The notes under the pieces were generated by a model, which worked only from the letters and a program-made list of their open reading frames with translations, was not told where the DNA came from and ran no database searches. The translations under genes and the position numbers were made by a program. A stretch of 17,201 nucleotides of DNA from an uncultured Clostridia bacterium (GTDB lineage: Bacteria > Bacillota > Clostridia > Christensenellales > UBA1242): contig CAMOEU010000004.1 in NCBI GenBank assembly GCA_946612575.1, positions 1 to 17,201 of the forward strand, written 5' to 3'. Shown here piece by piece: positions 1-5,977 of this stretch (positions are counted from its first letter, which is position 1; every line of letters starts with the position of its first letter).

Positions 1-1465
1 GAATTTTTGGATAAGGGACACCAATTCCCTTCAAAAAATCGCATACGGTTGCAACTTTTTCCACTGTAGGAGCTTCGTGGATACGATAAACAAAAGGCAC
101 ACCCTTTGTGCAAAAATGTCTTGCAACAGTTTCGTTTGCAAGCACCATAAAGTCTTCAATAAGTCTATGAGCTTCGTTTCTTTCTCTTCTTTTTAAGTCA
201 ACAGCCATACCATTTTCATCAAAAACAAATTGCACTTCAGGAACATCCAAATCAAGTGCTCCACGAGAAACTGTGTTCTTTTCCAAGATATCACAAAGTT
301 CTCTCATAATCTTGAAATCTTTAACCAATTTTTTTGTTTTTTCGTTGAGTTTGTTTTCAGAAAGTGCCTCAAAAACTTCCTTATAAGTGAGTCTTGCACA
401 ACTTTTGATTACCGACTCACAAATGTTATAGTCAATCACTTTTCCAGAAAAATCTACTTTCATTATGCAAGAAAGTGTCAATCTTTCCACACCCTCGTTG
501 AGTGAACAAATCCCATTTGACAAACCTCTAGGAAGCATAGGCAAAACAGAAGTAGGGAAATACACAGATGTTCCTCTCTTATATGCCTCTTCGTCAAAAA
601 CATTGCCTTGTTTGACATATTCCCCAACATCAGCAATATGCACACCAACTTCATAATATTTGTCAAATTTTTTGATGTTTACAGCATCATCAAGGTCTTT
701 TGCATCCGCCCCATCAATCGTGAAAATTGTCTCACCTGTAAGGTCAAGTCTGCCCTTCTTTTGTGCTGCAGAAACTTCTTTAGGCAATTTCTTTTCCGCT
801 TCAACAACTTGAAGTGGGAAGTTCTCAAACAAATTGTGGTCACGAATTATAGAAAGTTCGAGAGCTTTAACATCATCTTGCATACCCAAGATTTCTTCAA
901 CGATACACTTTGCTTTTCCTTTTTCAGACCTTACGACCTTTGCCAAAACCTTCATACCTTTTTGAATTTTAAGTCCAGTTTTAACAATAGGAAAATCCAT
1001 AGGAATTTTGACATTGTCAGGATTCAAAAAGAAATTCCCAGCAACAACATCAATCACCCCAACAACACCATCAAGTTCTTTATAAATCGAAACAACTTCG
1101 CCATCACAACCTTCATTAGTTTTTGAAAGCACCTTAACAATAACAAGTTCTCCATCAAGAGCACCATTTGTTTTGTTTGCAGGAATAAAAATATCATCGG
1201 AATAACCTTCCGACTTAACAAACCCAAATCCCTTTGCAGTGCCAAAGAATTCCCCTTTAACATATCCGTGAGATGGAATTGAAATAAACTTGTTTCTTCT
1301 TATCTCAAAAATATCTCCACTTGAAACAAGAGAATAAAAGACCTTTTTAGTTTTCTCAACATCCAATTCAAGTGCAGACGATAGAAATAAAAATAGTTTG
1401 TCCGTGTTAGAGAAAACCAAACTATTTTTATCTATAAGTTCCAAAATTTTTTGTTTCTGACTCAT
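1..1465 (-). CDS. rnr: Ribonuclease R (3'-5' exoribonuclease), N-terminal 488 codons, runs off window
   Basis: An open frame begins with ATG at 1465-1463 and runs leftward to the window edge without a stop, so the C-terminal part (rest of the RNB domain and the S1 domain) is missing here. RNase R is a processive 3'-5' exonuclease that degrades structured RNA. Seen: an N-terminal helical region (about 1-60), cold-shock/OB-like segments (about 65-190, with GTAKGFGFV at 75-83), then the RNB catalytic domain from about 235. The metal-binding motif TIDGADAKDLDDAV lies at 249-262, HIADVG at 276-281, and VLPMLPRGLSNGICSLNEG at 307-325. The Asp cluster D251/D257/D259/D260 matches the catalytic aspartates of the family. 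The ATG comes 1 base after the secG stop, with no strong ribosome binding site of its own, which suggests translational coupling. secG-rnr is a classic Bacillota gene pair, often followed by smpB. Confidence 0.97.
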   Translation of the reverse strand, partial: MSQKQKILELIDKNSLVFSNTDKLFLFLSSALELDVEKTKKVFYSLVSSGDIFEIRRNKFISIPSHGYVKGEFFGTAKGFGFVKSEGYSDDIFIPANKTNGALDGELVIVKVLSKTNEGCDGEVVSIYKELDGVVGVIDVVAGNFFLNPDNVKIPMDFPIVKTGLKIQKGMKVLAKVVRSEKGKAKCIVEEILGMQDDVKALELSIIRDHNLFENFPLQVVEAEKKLPKEVSAAQKKGRLDLTGETIFTIDGADAKDLDDAVNIKKFDKYYEVGVHIADVGEYVKQGNVFDEEAYKRGTSVYFPTSVLPMLPRGLSNGICSLNEGVERLTLSCIMKVDFSGKVIDYNICESVIKSCARLTYKEVFEALSENKLNEKTKKLVKDFKIMRELCDILEKNTVSRGALDLDVPEVQFVFDENGMAVDLKRRERNEAHRLIEDFMVLANETVARHFCTKGVPFVYRIHEAPTVEKVATVCDFLKGIGVPYPKI

Positions 1466-1466
1466 T

Positions 1467-1760
1467 TTAAGCCCCAACAGGCATAATCAAGAATGTCACA
1501 AAATACAAAACAACACAAACTGCCAAAATAATTGAACAAGTGATTGTGATTATTTTAAGTTTTGCATCTCTTGAACCACCTTTGTTTTTTGAATAATAAC
1601 TTTCTTGAACACCAGTGATAACATCTGTGTCAGAAGATTCCTCATTTTGGAAAAGTGTTGATGCAATAACAATAACTGCACAAAGCACAACTATTGCAAA
1701 CAAAACAATTCTTATAATTGGAAACGAGTTAGTCACCCATACAGGAACATCCAAAATCAT
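1467..1760 (-). CDS. secG: Protein-export membrane protein SecG
   Basis: A 97-residue protein with two membrane segments (about 15-38 and 69-93) joined by a polar loop containing NEESSDTDVITG followed by YYSKNKGGSRDAKLKIIT. This topology and the ITG...K...G...D..L...T signature in front of helix 2 fit SecG, the small accessory subunit of the SecYEG translocon in the cytoplasmic membrane. The loop is somewhat longer and more acidic than in typical SecG. The ATG at 1760 has a strong AAAGGAG site. The stop lies 1 base before the rnr start, and the upstream gene ends 20 bases away, so the three genes form one operon. The secG-rnr order supports the assignment independently of the sequence match. 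Confidence 0.9.
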   Translation of the reverse strand: MILDVPVWVTNSFPIIRIVLFAIVVLCAVIVIASTLFQNEESSDTDVITGVQESYYSKNKGGSRDAKLKIITITCSIILAVCVVLYFVTFLIMPVGA

Positions 1761-1780
1761 AACAATTTCTCCTTTTAAAA

Positions 1781-2026
1781 CTAAGCAAATCTAGCACTAA
1801 CAAGCAGTGCAACAAGACCAAGCACAATTATTGCCAAAATAAATGAGCCCCACTTAATTGATTTCCCCTTTTCAGCACTCTTTGTTGCAGCTTTAAAGAA
1901 TCCCAAAAATGCAAGCAATCCCAAGACTCCCAAAATCCCAACCAAAAGGCCAAATGTGGTTGTCGACAAGTCAACTGTGACAAAATGTTTTATAGTTTCC
2001 CAGAAACCAAGCAATAATGCATTCAT
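1781..2026 (-). CDS. Small two-helix membrane protein of unknown function, first gene of the secG-rnr operon
   Basis: I do not recognise the family. With the ATG at 2026-2024 the product is 81 residues: an amphipathic N-terminus (MNALLLGFWETIKHFVTVD), a Gly/Leu-rich hydrophobic helix at about 25-47, a short basic loop (KSAEKGKSIKW), and a second helix at about 57-77 ending VSARFA. This start is preferred over an ATG 30 bases further upstream because AAGGAG sits at the right distance before it, and the predicted transcript start (about 2040) lies downstream of the longer alternative. The gene is first behind its own promoter and 20 bases ahead of secG. A role near the Sec translocon is possible from position only. 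It is not an obvious SecE, SecG or YajC. Confidence 0.75.
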   Translation of the reverse strand: MNALLLGFWETIKHFVTVDLSTTTFGLLVGILGVLGLLAFLGFFKAATKSAEKGKSIKWGSFILAIIVLGLVALLVSARFA

Positions 2027-2046
2027 AACTTGCTCCTTTCTGCTAT

Positions 2047-2075
2047 ATTTTAGCACAACTATTCATTTTAAACAA
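2047..2075 (-). promoter_or_regulatory. Promoter of the small membrane protein-secG-rnr operon
   Basis: Read on the minus strand, TTGTTT (2075-2070) is followed after 17 bases by TAAAAT (2052-2047). A TG one base before the -10 makes it an extended -10. Transcription would begin near 2040, only about 14 bases before the ATG at 2026, so the leader is little more than the ribosome binding site. The -35 is weak (3 of 6). Prediction by eye. Confidence 0.55.
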
Positions 2076-2144
2076 CATATTTTTAAATAAAGAGATAATT
2101 TTTTTGAAATTTTTAAAAATTTTTAAAAAATTTCGTCAATAAAT
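2076..2144. other. A/T-tract-rich divergent spacer
   Basis: Between the two divergent promoters lies a nearly pure A+T stretch with phased A- and T-runs, including a repeated AATTTTTAAAAATTTTT-like pattern around 2108-2131. Such tracts bend DNA and can act as UP elements for both promoters. I see no clear operator or coding potential. Confidence 0.4.
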
Positions 2145-2174
2145 TTGGAATTTTCTAAACAAATTTGATAGAAT
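2145..2174 (+). promoter_or_regulatory. Promoter of pyk
   Basis: TTGGAA (2145-2150), an 18-base spacer and TAGAAT (2169-2174) give a plausible sigma-A promoter. Transcription would start near 2181, about 30 bases before the pyk ATG at 2213. This rules out the in-frame start at 2180. Confidence 0.55.
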
Positions 2175-2212
2175 AGTTCGTGATTTGTTATTTAACATAC
2201 ATGGAGAAGAAA

Positions 2213-3229
2213 ATGAGTAAGACAAAAATTATATGTTCAATTGGACCATCATCAAACACATCAAAAATTTTGACAGAAATGATTGAAGCCGGAATGGATA
2301 TCGCCCGTTTCAATATGAGCCACAGTTCTCATGAACTTCACAAACAAAGTTTTAAAGAACTTCAAAAGGCAATCAAGAAGACAGGAAAAAAAGTCAGTGT
2401 TATGCTTGACACAAAAGGCCCTGAAATCAGAATCAAGGATTTCAAGGATGGAAAAGTTTTCCTTAAACAAGGTCAAAAATTTATCATCACAACAAAAGAT
2501 GTCCTTGGCGATGAAAAACAAGTGTCTGTAAGTTATGACAGACTCCCTGAAGTTTTGAAAAAGGGAGATATTCTTTACATAAATGATGGAATGATTAAAC
2601 TTCAAGTTGAAAAAACAACAAAAGACAGTGTTGTTGGAAAAGTAATCAATGGTGGAGAACTTTCAAACAAAAAGAGCATCAACATCCCAGGAATTGAAAC
2701 TGGCATGGAATTCTTAAACGAAAAAGACAAAAGTGACCTTGCATTTGCAAAAGACATCGAGGCAGAGTATATCGCCCTTTCATTTGTTTCTCACAAAGAA
2801 GATGTTCTTCAAGCAAGAGAATATTTGAAGAGTCAAGGACTTGCAGATATCAAAATCATTTCAAAAATTGAAAGTGTTTATGGAATTGAAAACTTTGATG
2901 AAATTTTGAAAGTTTCTGATGGAATTATGGTTGCCCGTGGAGACCTCGGAGTTGAAATTGACTTTGCACAGATTCCATTCTATCAAAAAGAAATGATCAA
3001 AAAATGCAACAAAGCCAAGAAGTTTGTTGTGACTGCAACCCAAATGATGGAAACTATGACAACAAACCCAATCCCAACAAGAGCTGAAGTAAGCGATGTC
3101 GCAAATGCAGTTTTTGATGGAACAAATGCAATCATGCTTTCTGGAGAAACAGCAAATGGAAAACACCCTGCTCTTGTTGTTAAGACAATGAGACATATCG
3201 CTGATGAAGCAGAAAAACACACAAAGTAA
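2213..3229 (+). CDS. pyk: Pyruvate kinase, catalytic A/B domains only (no C-terminal domain)
   Basis: Transfers phosphate from phosphoenolpyruvate to ADP, the last step of glycolysis, in the cytoplasm. The ATG at 2213 is chosen because GGAG lies 6 bases before it and the predicted transcript starts at about 2181. The 338-residue product shows the full catalytic set: SKTKIICSIGPSS, ARFNMSHSS, MLDTKGPEIR, the B-domain (about 70-170), ALSFV, IISKIES (catalytic Lys), MVARGDLGVE (metal-binding Glu/Asp region), TATQMMETM, and PIPTRAEVSDVANAVFDGTNAIMLSGETANGKHP. It stops right after the last barrel helix (MRHIADEAEKH). Usual bacterial enzymes have 470 or more residues, with a C-domain carrying allosteric sites and subunit contacts. 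That domain is absent, and no remnant follows: a terminator hairpin starts at the stop codon. A naturally short, probably unregulated enzyme is the simplest reading. Confidence 0.95.
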   Translation: MSKTKIICSIGPSSNTSKILTEMIEAGMDIARFNMSHSSHELHKQSFKELQKAIKKTGKKVSVMLDTKGPEIRIKDFKDGKVFLKQGQKFIITTKDVLGDEKQVSVSYDRLPEVLKKGDILYINDGMIKLQVEKTTKDSVVGKVINGGELSNKKSINIPGIETGMEFLNEKDKSDLAFAKDIEAEYIALSFVSHKEDVLQAREYLKSQGLADIKIISKIESVYGIENFDEILKVSDGIMVARGDLGVEIDFAQIPFYQKEMIKKCNKAKKFVVTATQMMETMTTNPIPTRAEVSDVANAVFDGTNAIMLSGETANGKHPALVVKTMRHIADEAEKHTK

Positions 3230-3260
3230 TGCACGAAATCCCGTGCATTATTTTATTTTG
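3227..3260 (+). terminator. Intrinsic terminator of pyk
   Basis: A 9-bp perfect stem (3227-3235 with 3242-3250, TAATGCACG / CGTGCATTA), a 6-base loop, then TTTTATTTTG. The stop codon TAA is the first three bases of the stem, so the gene ends exactly here. Confidence 0.85.
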
Positions 3261-3261
3261 A

Positions 3262-3290
3262 TTGACATAAAAAGATAAATATGATAAATT
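3262..3290 (+). promoter_or_regulatory. Promoter of the tRNA-Thr gene
   Basis: A perfect TTGACA -35 (3262-3267), a 17-base spacer and TAAATT (3285-3290) stand 16 bases before the tRNA 5' end. The preceding terminator isolates it from pyk, so the tRNA has its own transcription unit. Confidence 0.65.
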
Positions 3291-3305
3291 ATCAATGTCA
3301 ATTTT

Positions 3306-3380
3306 GCTACTGTGGCTTAGTGGTATAGCACCGCCTTGGTAAGGCGGAGGTCGCGGGTCCGATTCCCGCCAGTAGCTCCA
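3306..3380 (+). tRNA. tRNA-Thr, anticodon GGU
   Basis: A full cloverleaf with encoded CCA. The acceptor stem is GCTACTG / CAGTAGC with discriminator T, and the D-arm is GCTTAGTGGTATAGC. The anticodon stem CCGCC / GGCGG encloses loop TTGGTAA (anticodon GGT, reading ACC/ACU). The variable region is AGGTC and the T-stem GCGGG / CCCGC. The T-loop reads TCCGATT: position 55 is C, where U (pseudouridine) is almost universal. All stems are intact, so the gene looks functional. The C55 is either a real oddity or a base-call error. Confidence 0.96.
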
Positions 3381-3382
3381 TC

Positions 3383-3414
3383 AAAAAAAGTCTAGTTTTT
3401 TCTAGACTTTTTTT
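3383..3414. terminator. Bidirectional terminator between tRNA-Thr and metK
   Basis: A 13-bp perfect inverted repeat (AAAAAAAGTCTAG / CTAGACTTTTTTT) with a six-T loop. It gives a U-tract on either strand, so it can stop the rightward tRNA transcript and the leftward metK transcript. The metK stop codon TAG (3404-3402) lies inside the stem. Confidence 0.85.
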
Positions 3415-4487
3415 ATTTTCTCCCAAGCAAACTCACTTCGTCCAAAGTGACCAAAACAAGCAGTTTGCTTGAAGATTGGTTTTTGAAGATCAAGTTCGGC
3501 AATCATATTTGAAACAGAAAAATCAAAGTTTTTCTCAACAAAGTCATAAATCTTTTCTAGTGATTTTTTCTCTGTGCCGAATGTCTCTATATAAAGTGAA
3601 GTAGGTTTTTCAAGTCCAATTCCAAAACTTACTTGAATTTCACATCTGTCAGCCAGTCCATGTGCCACAATGTTTTTTGCAACGAATCTAGCATAATATG
3701 CACCAGTTCTGTCCACCTTTGTTGCATTCTTGCTTGAGAAACAGCCACCGCCAACTCTTCCAACACCGCCATATGTGTCAACAACAATTTTTCTTCCAAC
3801 ACAACCACTATCTCCAAAAGAGCCCCAAATGGTGAATTTTCCACTTGGATTGATGATAAGTTTTGTGTCAAAATCATATTTTTTATAATCATTTAACACA
3901 GGAAAAATCACATTATTTTTGATTTCGGATGCAATTTTTTCATTTTTAACCCCATCTTTGTGAGAAACTGAAATCAAAATTTTATCAAAAGAAACAGGCT
4001 TATCATTTTCATAAACGACCGAAACTTGGCATTTTGCATCGGCAAAAAATTTGTCACCTTTCCTTCTAAAATCATCATATTTTTTCATAATTTTGTGAGC
4101 AACCAAAATTGGAAGAGGCATAAATTCTGCCGTCTCATTTGTGGCATATCCATACATCATACCCTGATCGTTTGCACAAAGTTGTTTTTTCTCAACGGCC
4201 TGATTGATGTCAGAGCTTTGCTGACTAATTTCTTTTGATATCTTAAAATCACAGGTATAACCTATGTCTTTCAAAACATCTCTCGCAATTTTTTCATAAT
4301 CAATTTTTGCACTTGTTGTCGCCTCTCCATAAATAAACAATTTGTCATTTTTTATGGCACACTCAACAGCCATTTGACTGTTTTTATCTTGCCTTAAAGC
4401 TTCATCCAAAAATGCATCTGCAATCACATCACATGTTTTGTCTGGATGTCCAATATTTACAGATTCACTTGTCACAATTTTTTTCAT
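3402..4487 (-). CDS. metK: S-adenosylmethionine synthetase
   Basis: Makes SAM from methionine and ATP with release of phosphate and pyrophosphate; cytoplasmic, usually a tetramer. The 361-residue product carries GHPDK (13-17, nucleotide and metal site), ANDQGMMYGYATNET (105-119), DAKCQV (150-155, the catalytic Asp/Lys pair), GDSGCVGRKIVVDTYGG (225-241), the phosphate-binding loop GGGCFSSKNATKVDRTGAY (246-264), and GLADRCEIQVSFGIG. It is a little shorter than the usual 380-400 residues, mainly through trimmed loops. The loop usually written GGGAFSGKDPTKVDRS here has S, N and A at the G, D and P positions. The loop Lys residues and the Asp of KVDR are kept, so activity is expected. The ATG at 4487 has an AAGGAG site. 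The gene stands alone behind an S-box riboswitch, so SAM should shut off its own synthesis. The enzyme also supplies SAM for the neighbouring radical enzyme PflA. Confidence 0.96.
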   Translation of the reverse strand: MKKIVTSESVNIGHPDKTCDVIADAFLDEALRQDKNSQMAVECAIKNDKLFIYGEATTSAKIDYEKIARDVLKDIGYTCDFKISKEISQQSSDINQAVEKKQLCANDQGMMYGYATNETAEFMPLPILVAHKIMKKYDDFRRKGDKFFADAKCQVSVVYENDKPVSFDKILISVSHKDGVKNEKIASEIKNNVIFPVLNDYKKYDFDTKLIINPSGKFTIWGSFGDSGCVGRKIVVDTYGGVGRVGGGCFSSKNATKVDRTGAYYARFVAKNIVAHGLADRCEIQVSFGIGLEKPTSLYIETFGTEKKSLEKIYDFVEKNFDFSVSNMIAELDLQKPIFKQTACFGHFGRSEFAWEKIKKV

Positions 4488-4518
4488 AATACTCTCCTTT
4501 TGTTTCCATAAAGAGCAT

Positions 4519-4543
4519 TAAAAAATCCCATCACAGATGGGAT
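4519..4543 (-). terminator. Riboswitch-controlled terminator of the metK leader
   Basis: Minus strand: an 8-bp stem ATCCCATC (4543-4536) / GATGGGAT (4532-4525) with a 3-base loop and six T's (4525-4520). The 5' arm is also complementary to the end of the aptamer (GATGGGAT, 4566-4559), which would form the antiterminator when SAM is absent. Confidence 0.85.
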
Positions 4544-4558
4544 AAAATTTTTTATATA

Positions 4559-4682
4559 ATCCCATCGTCTCAGCCTTTAGCACCTTGCTCATCACAACTC
4601 AACTTCTTTTTTTATTGAGTTTATAACTATCGTAGGTTGCTGTGTGGTCACTGGGGCTGTCCCTCGCACACTCTTTATGGAT
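4559..4682 (-). ncRNA. SAM-I (S-box) riboswitch aptamer upstream of metK
   Basis: Read on the minus strand, the leader has the S-box landmarks in order. They are AAGAG, GAGGGA, GCCCC, a TGACC element and GCAACC in the 5' half, then GGTGCTAA and a GGCTG segment in the 3' half. Pairings found by eye: P1 ATCCAT near 4682-4677 with the GATGGGAT end (4566-4559); P2 GTGTG / CACAC; P3 ACCT / AGGT extended by ACTCAA / TTGAGT; and the loop pseudoknot CAGCC / GGCTG, which differs from textbook examples but still pairs. With SAM bound, P1 holds the GATGGGAT strand and the downstream terminator forms (OFF). Without SAM, that strand pairs with the terminator 5' arm (ON). The predicted transcript starts right at P1. 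Confidence 0.92.
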
Positions 4683-4688
4683 GTTTAT

Positions 4689-4717
4689 ATCATATAATTT
4701 TTAAATATTTTTGTCAA
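4689..4717 (-). promoter_or_regulatory. Promoter of the metK leader
   Basis: Minus strand: a perfect TTGACA (4717-4712), a 17-base spacer and TATGAT (4694-4689), 5 of 6. Transcription would start about 4682, exactly at the first base of the aptamer P1 stem. Confidence 0.8.
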
Positions 4718-4745
4718 CAATTTTCGCAAAATTCAACATATTTTG

Positions 4746-4773
4746 CAAAAAAATCCGCTTTCGAAAGCAGATT
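4746..4773 (-). terminator. Terminator of the pflB-pflA-dCMP deaminase operon
   Basis: Minus strand: a near-perfect inverted repeat AATCTGCTTT / AAAGCGGATT (4773-4764 / 4761-4752, one T-G pair) with a TTCGAA-type turn, followed by a T7 run and GC. It starts 4 bases after the stop codon of the deaminase and separates this operon from the metK promoter at 4717. Confidence 0.85.
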
Positions 4774-4777
4774 TTTG

Positions 4778-5248
4778 TTATTTTTTCTCTGGAAGTTGAA
4801 AGCATTCGACATCACTTTCTGCAAGCAAATTAAGTGAAAATTCATCTGGATATGGTGCAAGATAGATTATCTTTTTGATTCCAGAATTTATCAAGATTCT
4901 TGTGCAAACAGAACATGGTTGGTGTGTGACATAGATTGTTGCACCTTCCACAGAAATACCCATTCTTGCGGCTTGAACAACAGCATTTTGTTCGGCATGA
5001 ATAGCATAGCACATTTCCGCTCTCGTGCCTGATTGAATGCCAAGTTTGTCTCTCATACAAAAGCCCCTTTCCTTGCAATTTGCAATTCCCGATGGAGCAC
5101 CATTATATCCTGTGGCAATAATTCGCTTGTTTTTCACGATAACAGCACCCACTTGTCTGCCAGCTCTCACACAGCTGCTCCAAGTGGCAACTTGTTTTGC
5201 AATATCCATAAAACGGTAGTCCCATTTTTCATCAATTTTGTTTTCCAT
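4778..5248 (-). CDS. dCMP deaminase family protein (ComEB-like)
   Basis: A 156-residue zinc-dependent cytidine/deoxycytidylate deaminase. It has the substrate loop TGYNGAPSGI (46-55), HAEQNA (84-89; His zinc ligand and the catalytic proton-shuttle Glu) and PCSVC (111-115; two Cys ligands). The Cys residues around NCKERGFC (57-64) are also typical of dCMP deaminases. The family converts dCMP to dUMP, feeding thymidylate synthesis. The length is normal for a short bacterial form (B. subtilis ComEB is longer). The ATG at 5248 comes 1 base after the pflA stop, and its GGGAG site lies within the last pflA codons, so translation is coupled. Pairing with pyruvate formate-lyase is not functionally obvious; it may simply share the transcript. 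Substrate dCMP rather than a free nucleoside is inferred from the overall motif pattern. Confidence 0.92.
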   Translation of the reverse strand: MENKIDEKWDYRFMDIAKQVATWSSCVRAGRQVGAVIVKNKRIIATGYNGAPSGIANCKERGFCMRDKLGIQSGTRAEMCYAIHAEQNAVVQAARMGISVEGATIYVTHQPCSVCTRILINSGIKKIIYLAPYPDEFSLNLLAESDVECFQLPEKK

Positions 5249-5249
5249 A

Positions 5250-5969
5250 TCACTCTCCCAATTTTGTTATCAAAAGTTTTTCAAGTCGTTTGCATTCAGT
5301 TTCGTTCATTTCACAAAGTCCTGCAAGTCGATATTTGAGCCCAAGTTTTTTATACTTCACTTCGCCCATAGTTTTATATGGCAAAAGCTCCACTCTTTCC
5401 ACATTTTTGATAGTTTTAATGAAGTTTGCAAGGTTTTCAATATTCTCTTCAGTGTCGTTCATCCCAGGCACAATAACCTGCCTAAGCCACAATTTGTTCC
5501 CATTTTTTTGACAAGCCGCCAAAAATTCTTTAAATCTGTCCATTTTTTGACCTGTCAATTCTTTATAATCTTCTTCCTTGACAGCCTTAATGTCCAAAAT
5601 AACAAGGTCACAAAACTTCAAAATCTCTTCATAATCGCCAAAGCCAACACCAGCGGTGTCAAGTGCGGTGTTAATCCCCCTTACCTTACATTCTTTGAGT
5701 GTTTCAAGCAAAAATTCCGGTTGCAAAAGTGGTTCACCACCCGAAAAAGTGACTCCACCATCCTGCCCAAAATACGATTTATACTTTTCAATCTTATCAA
5801 CAAGTTTCTTAGCGGTTGTGAAATAGCTTTCACCCATCATATCCCAAGTTTCGGGATTGTGGCAATATTTACATCTTAAGTGACAGCCCTGCAAAAAGAC
5901 GACATATCTTATGCCCGGACCATCAACAAGCCCCATGCTTTCTTCGCTGCTTATGCGACCTTTAACCAT
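5250..5969 (-). CDS. pflA: Pyruvate formate-lyase activating enzyme (radical SAM)
   Basis: A 239-residue radical-SAM enzyme that uses a [4Fe-4S] cluster and SAM to abstract a hydrogen from the glycyl-radical site of PflB, switching it on under anaerobic conditions. The cluster motif CX3CX2C is C29-HLR-C33-KY-C36 within QGCHLRCKYCHNPETW. SAM-binding elements follow: FSGGEPLLQPEF (about 75-86), ALDTAG (101-106) and VILDIK. The N-terminal ESMGLVDGPGIRYVVF is the standard opening for PflA rather than other glycyl-radical activases, and there is no extra ferredoxin domain, which also fits PflA. The ATG at 5969 has AGGAGA overlapping the pflB stop codon, so it is coupled to pflB 8 bases upstream. 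Its stop is 1 base before the deaminase start. Confidence 0.96.
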   Translation of the reverse strand: MVKGRISSEESMGLVDGPGIRYVVFLQGCHLRCKYCHNPETWDMMGESYFTTAKKLVDKIEKYKSYFGQDGGVTFSGGEPLLQPEFLLETLKECKVRGINTALDTAGVGFGDYEEILKFCDLVILDIKAVKEEDYKELTGQKMDRFKEFLAACQKNGNKLWLRQVIVPGMNDTEENIENLANFIKTIKNVERVELLPYKTMGEVKYKKLGLKYRLAGLCEMNETECKRLEKLLITKLGE

Positions 5970-5977
5970 CTTCTCTC

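Noticed and set aside
608..1126. 172-codon plus-strand frame near the left edge
   Set aside because: It is antisense to the RNB catalytic domain of rnr, which is unmistakable on the minus strand.
2180..2212. Upstream in-frame start for pyk
   Set aside because: It lies at or before the predicted transcription start and lacks a binding site. The family begins at SKTKIICS just after the ATG at 2213, which has GGAG 6 bases before it.
3230..3305. Remnant of a pyruvate kinase C-domain after a frameshift
   Set aside because: The bases after the stop are a perfect terminator hairpin and then the tRNA promoter, with no protein-like remnant in any frame.
5238..5879. 213-codon plus-strand frame opposite pflA
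   Set aside because: The opposite strand holds the CX3CX2C radical-SAM enzyme. The frame shows no domain and only antisense-like composition.
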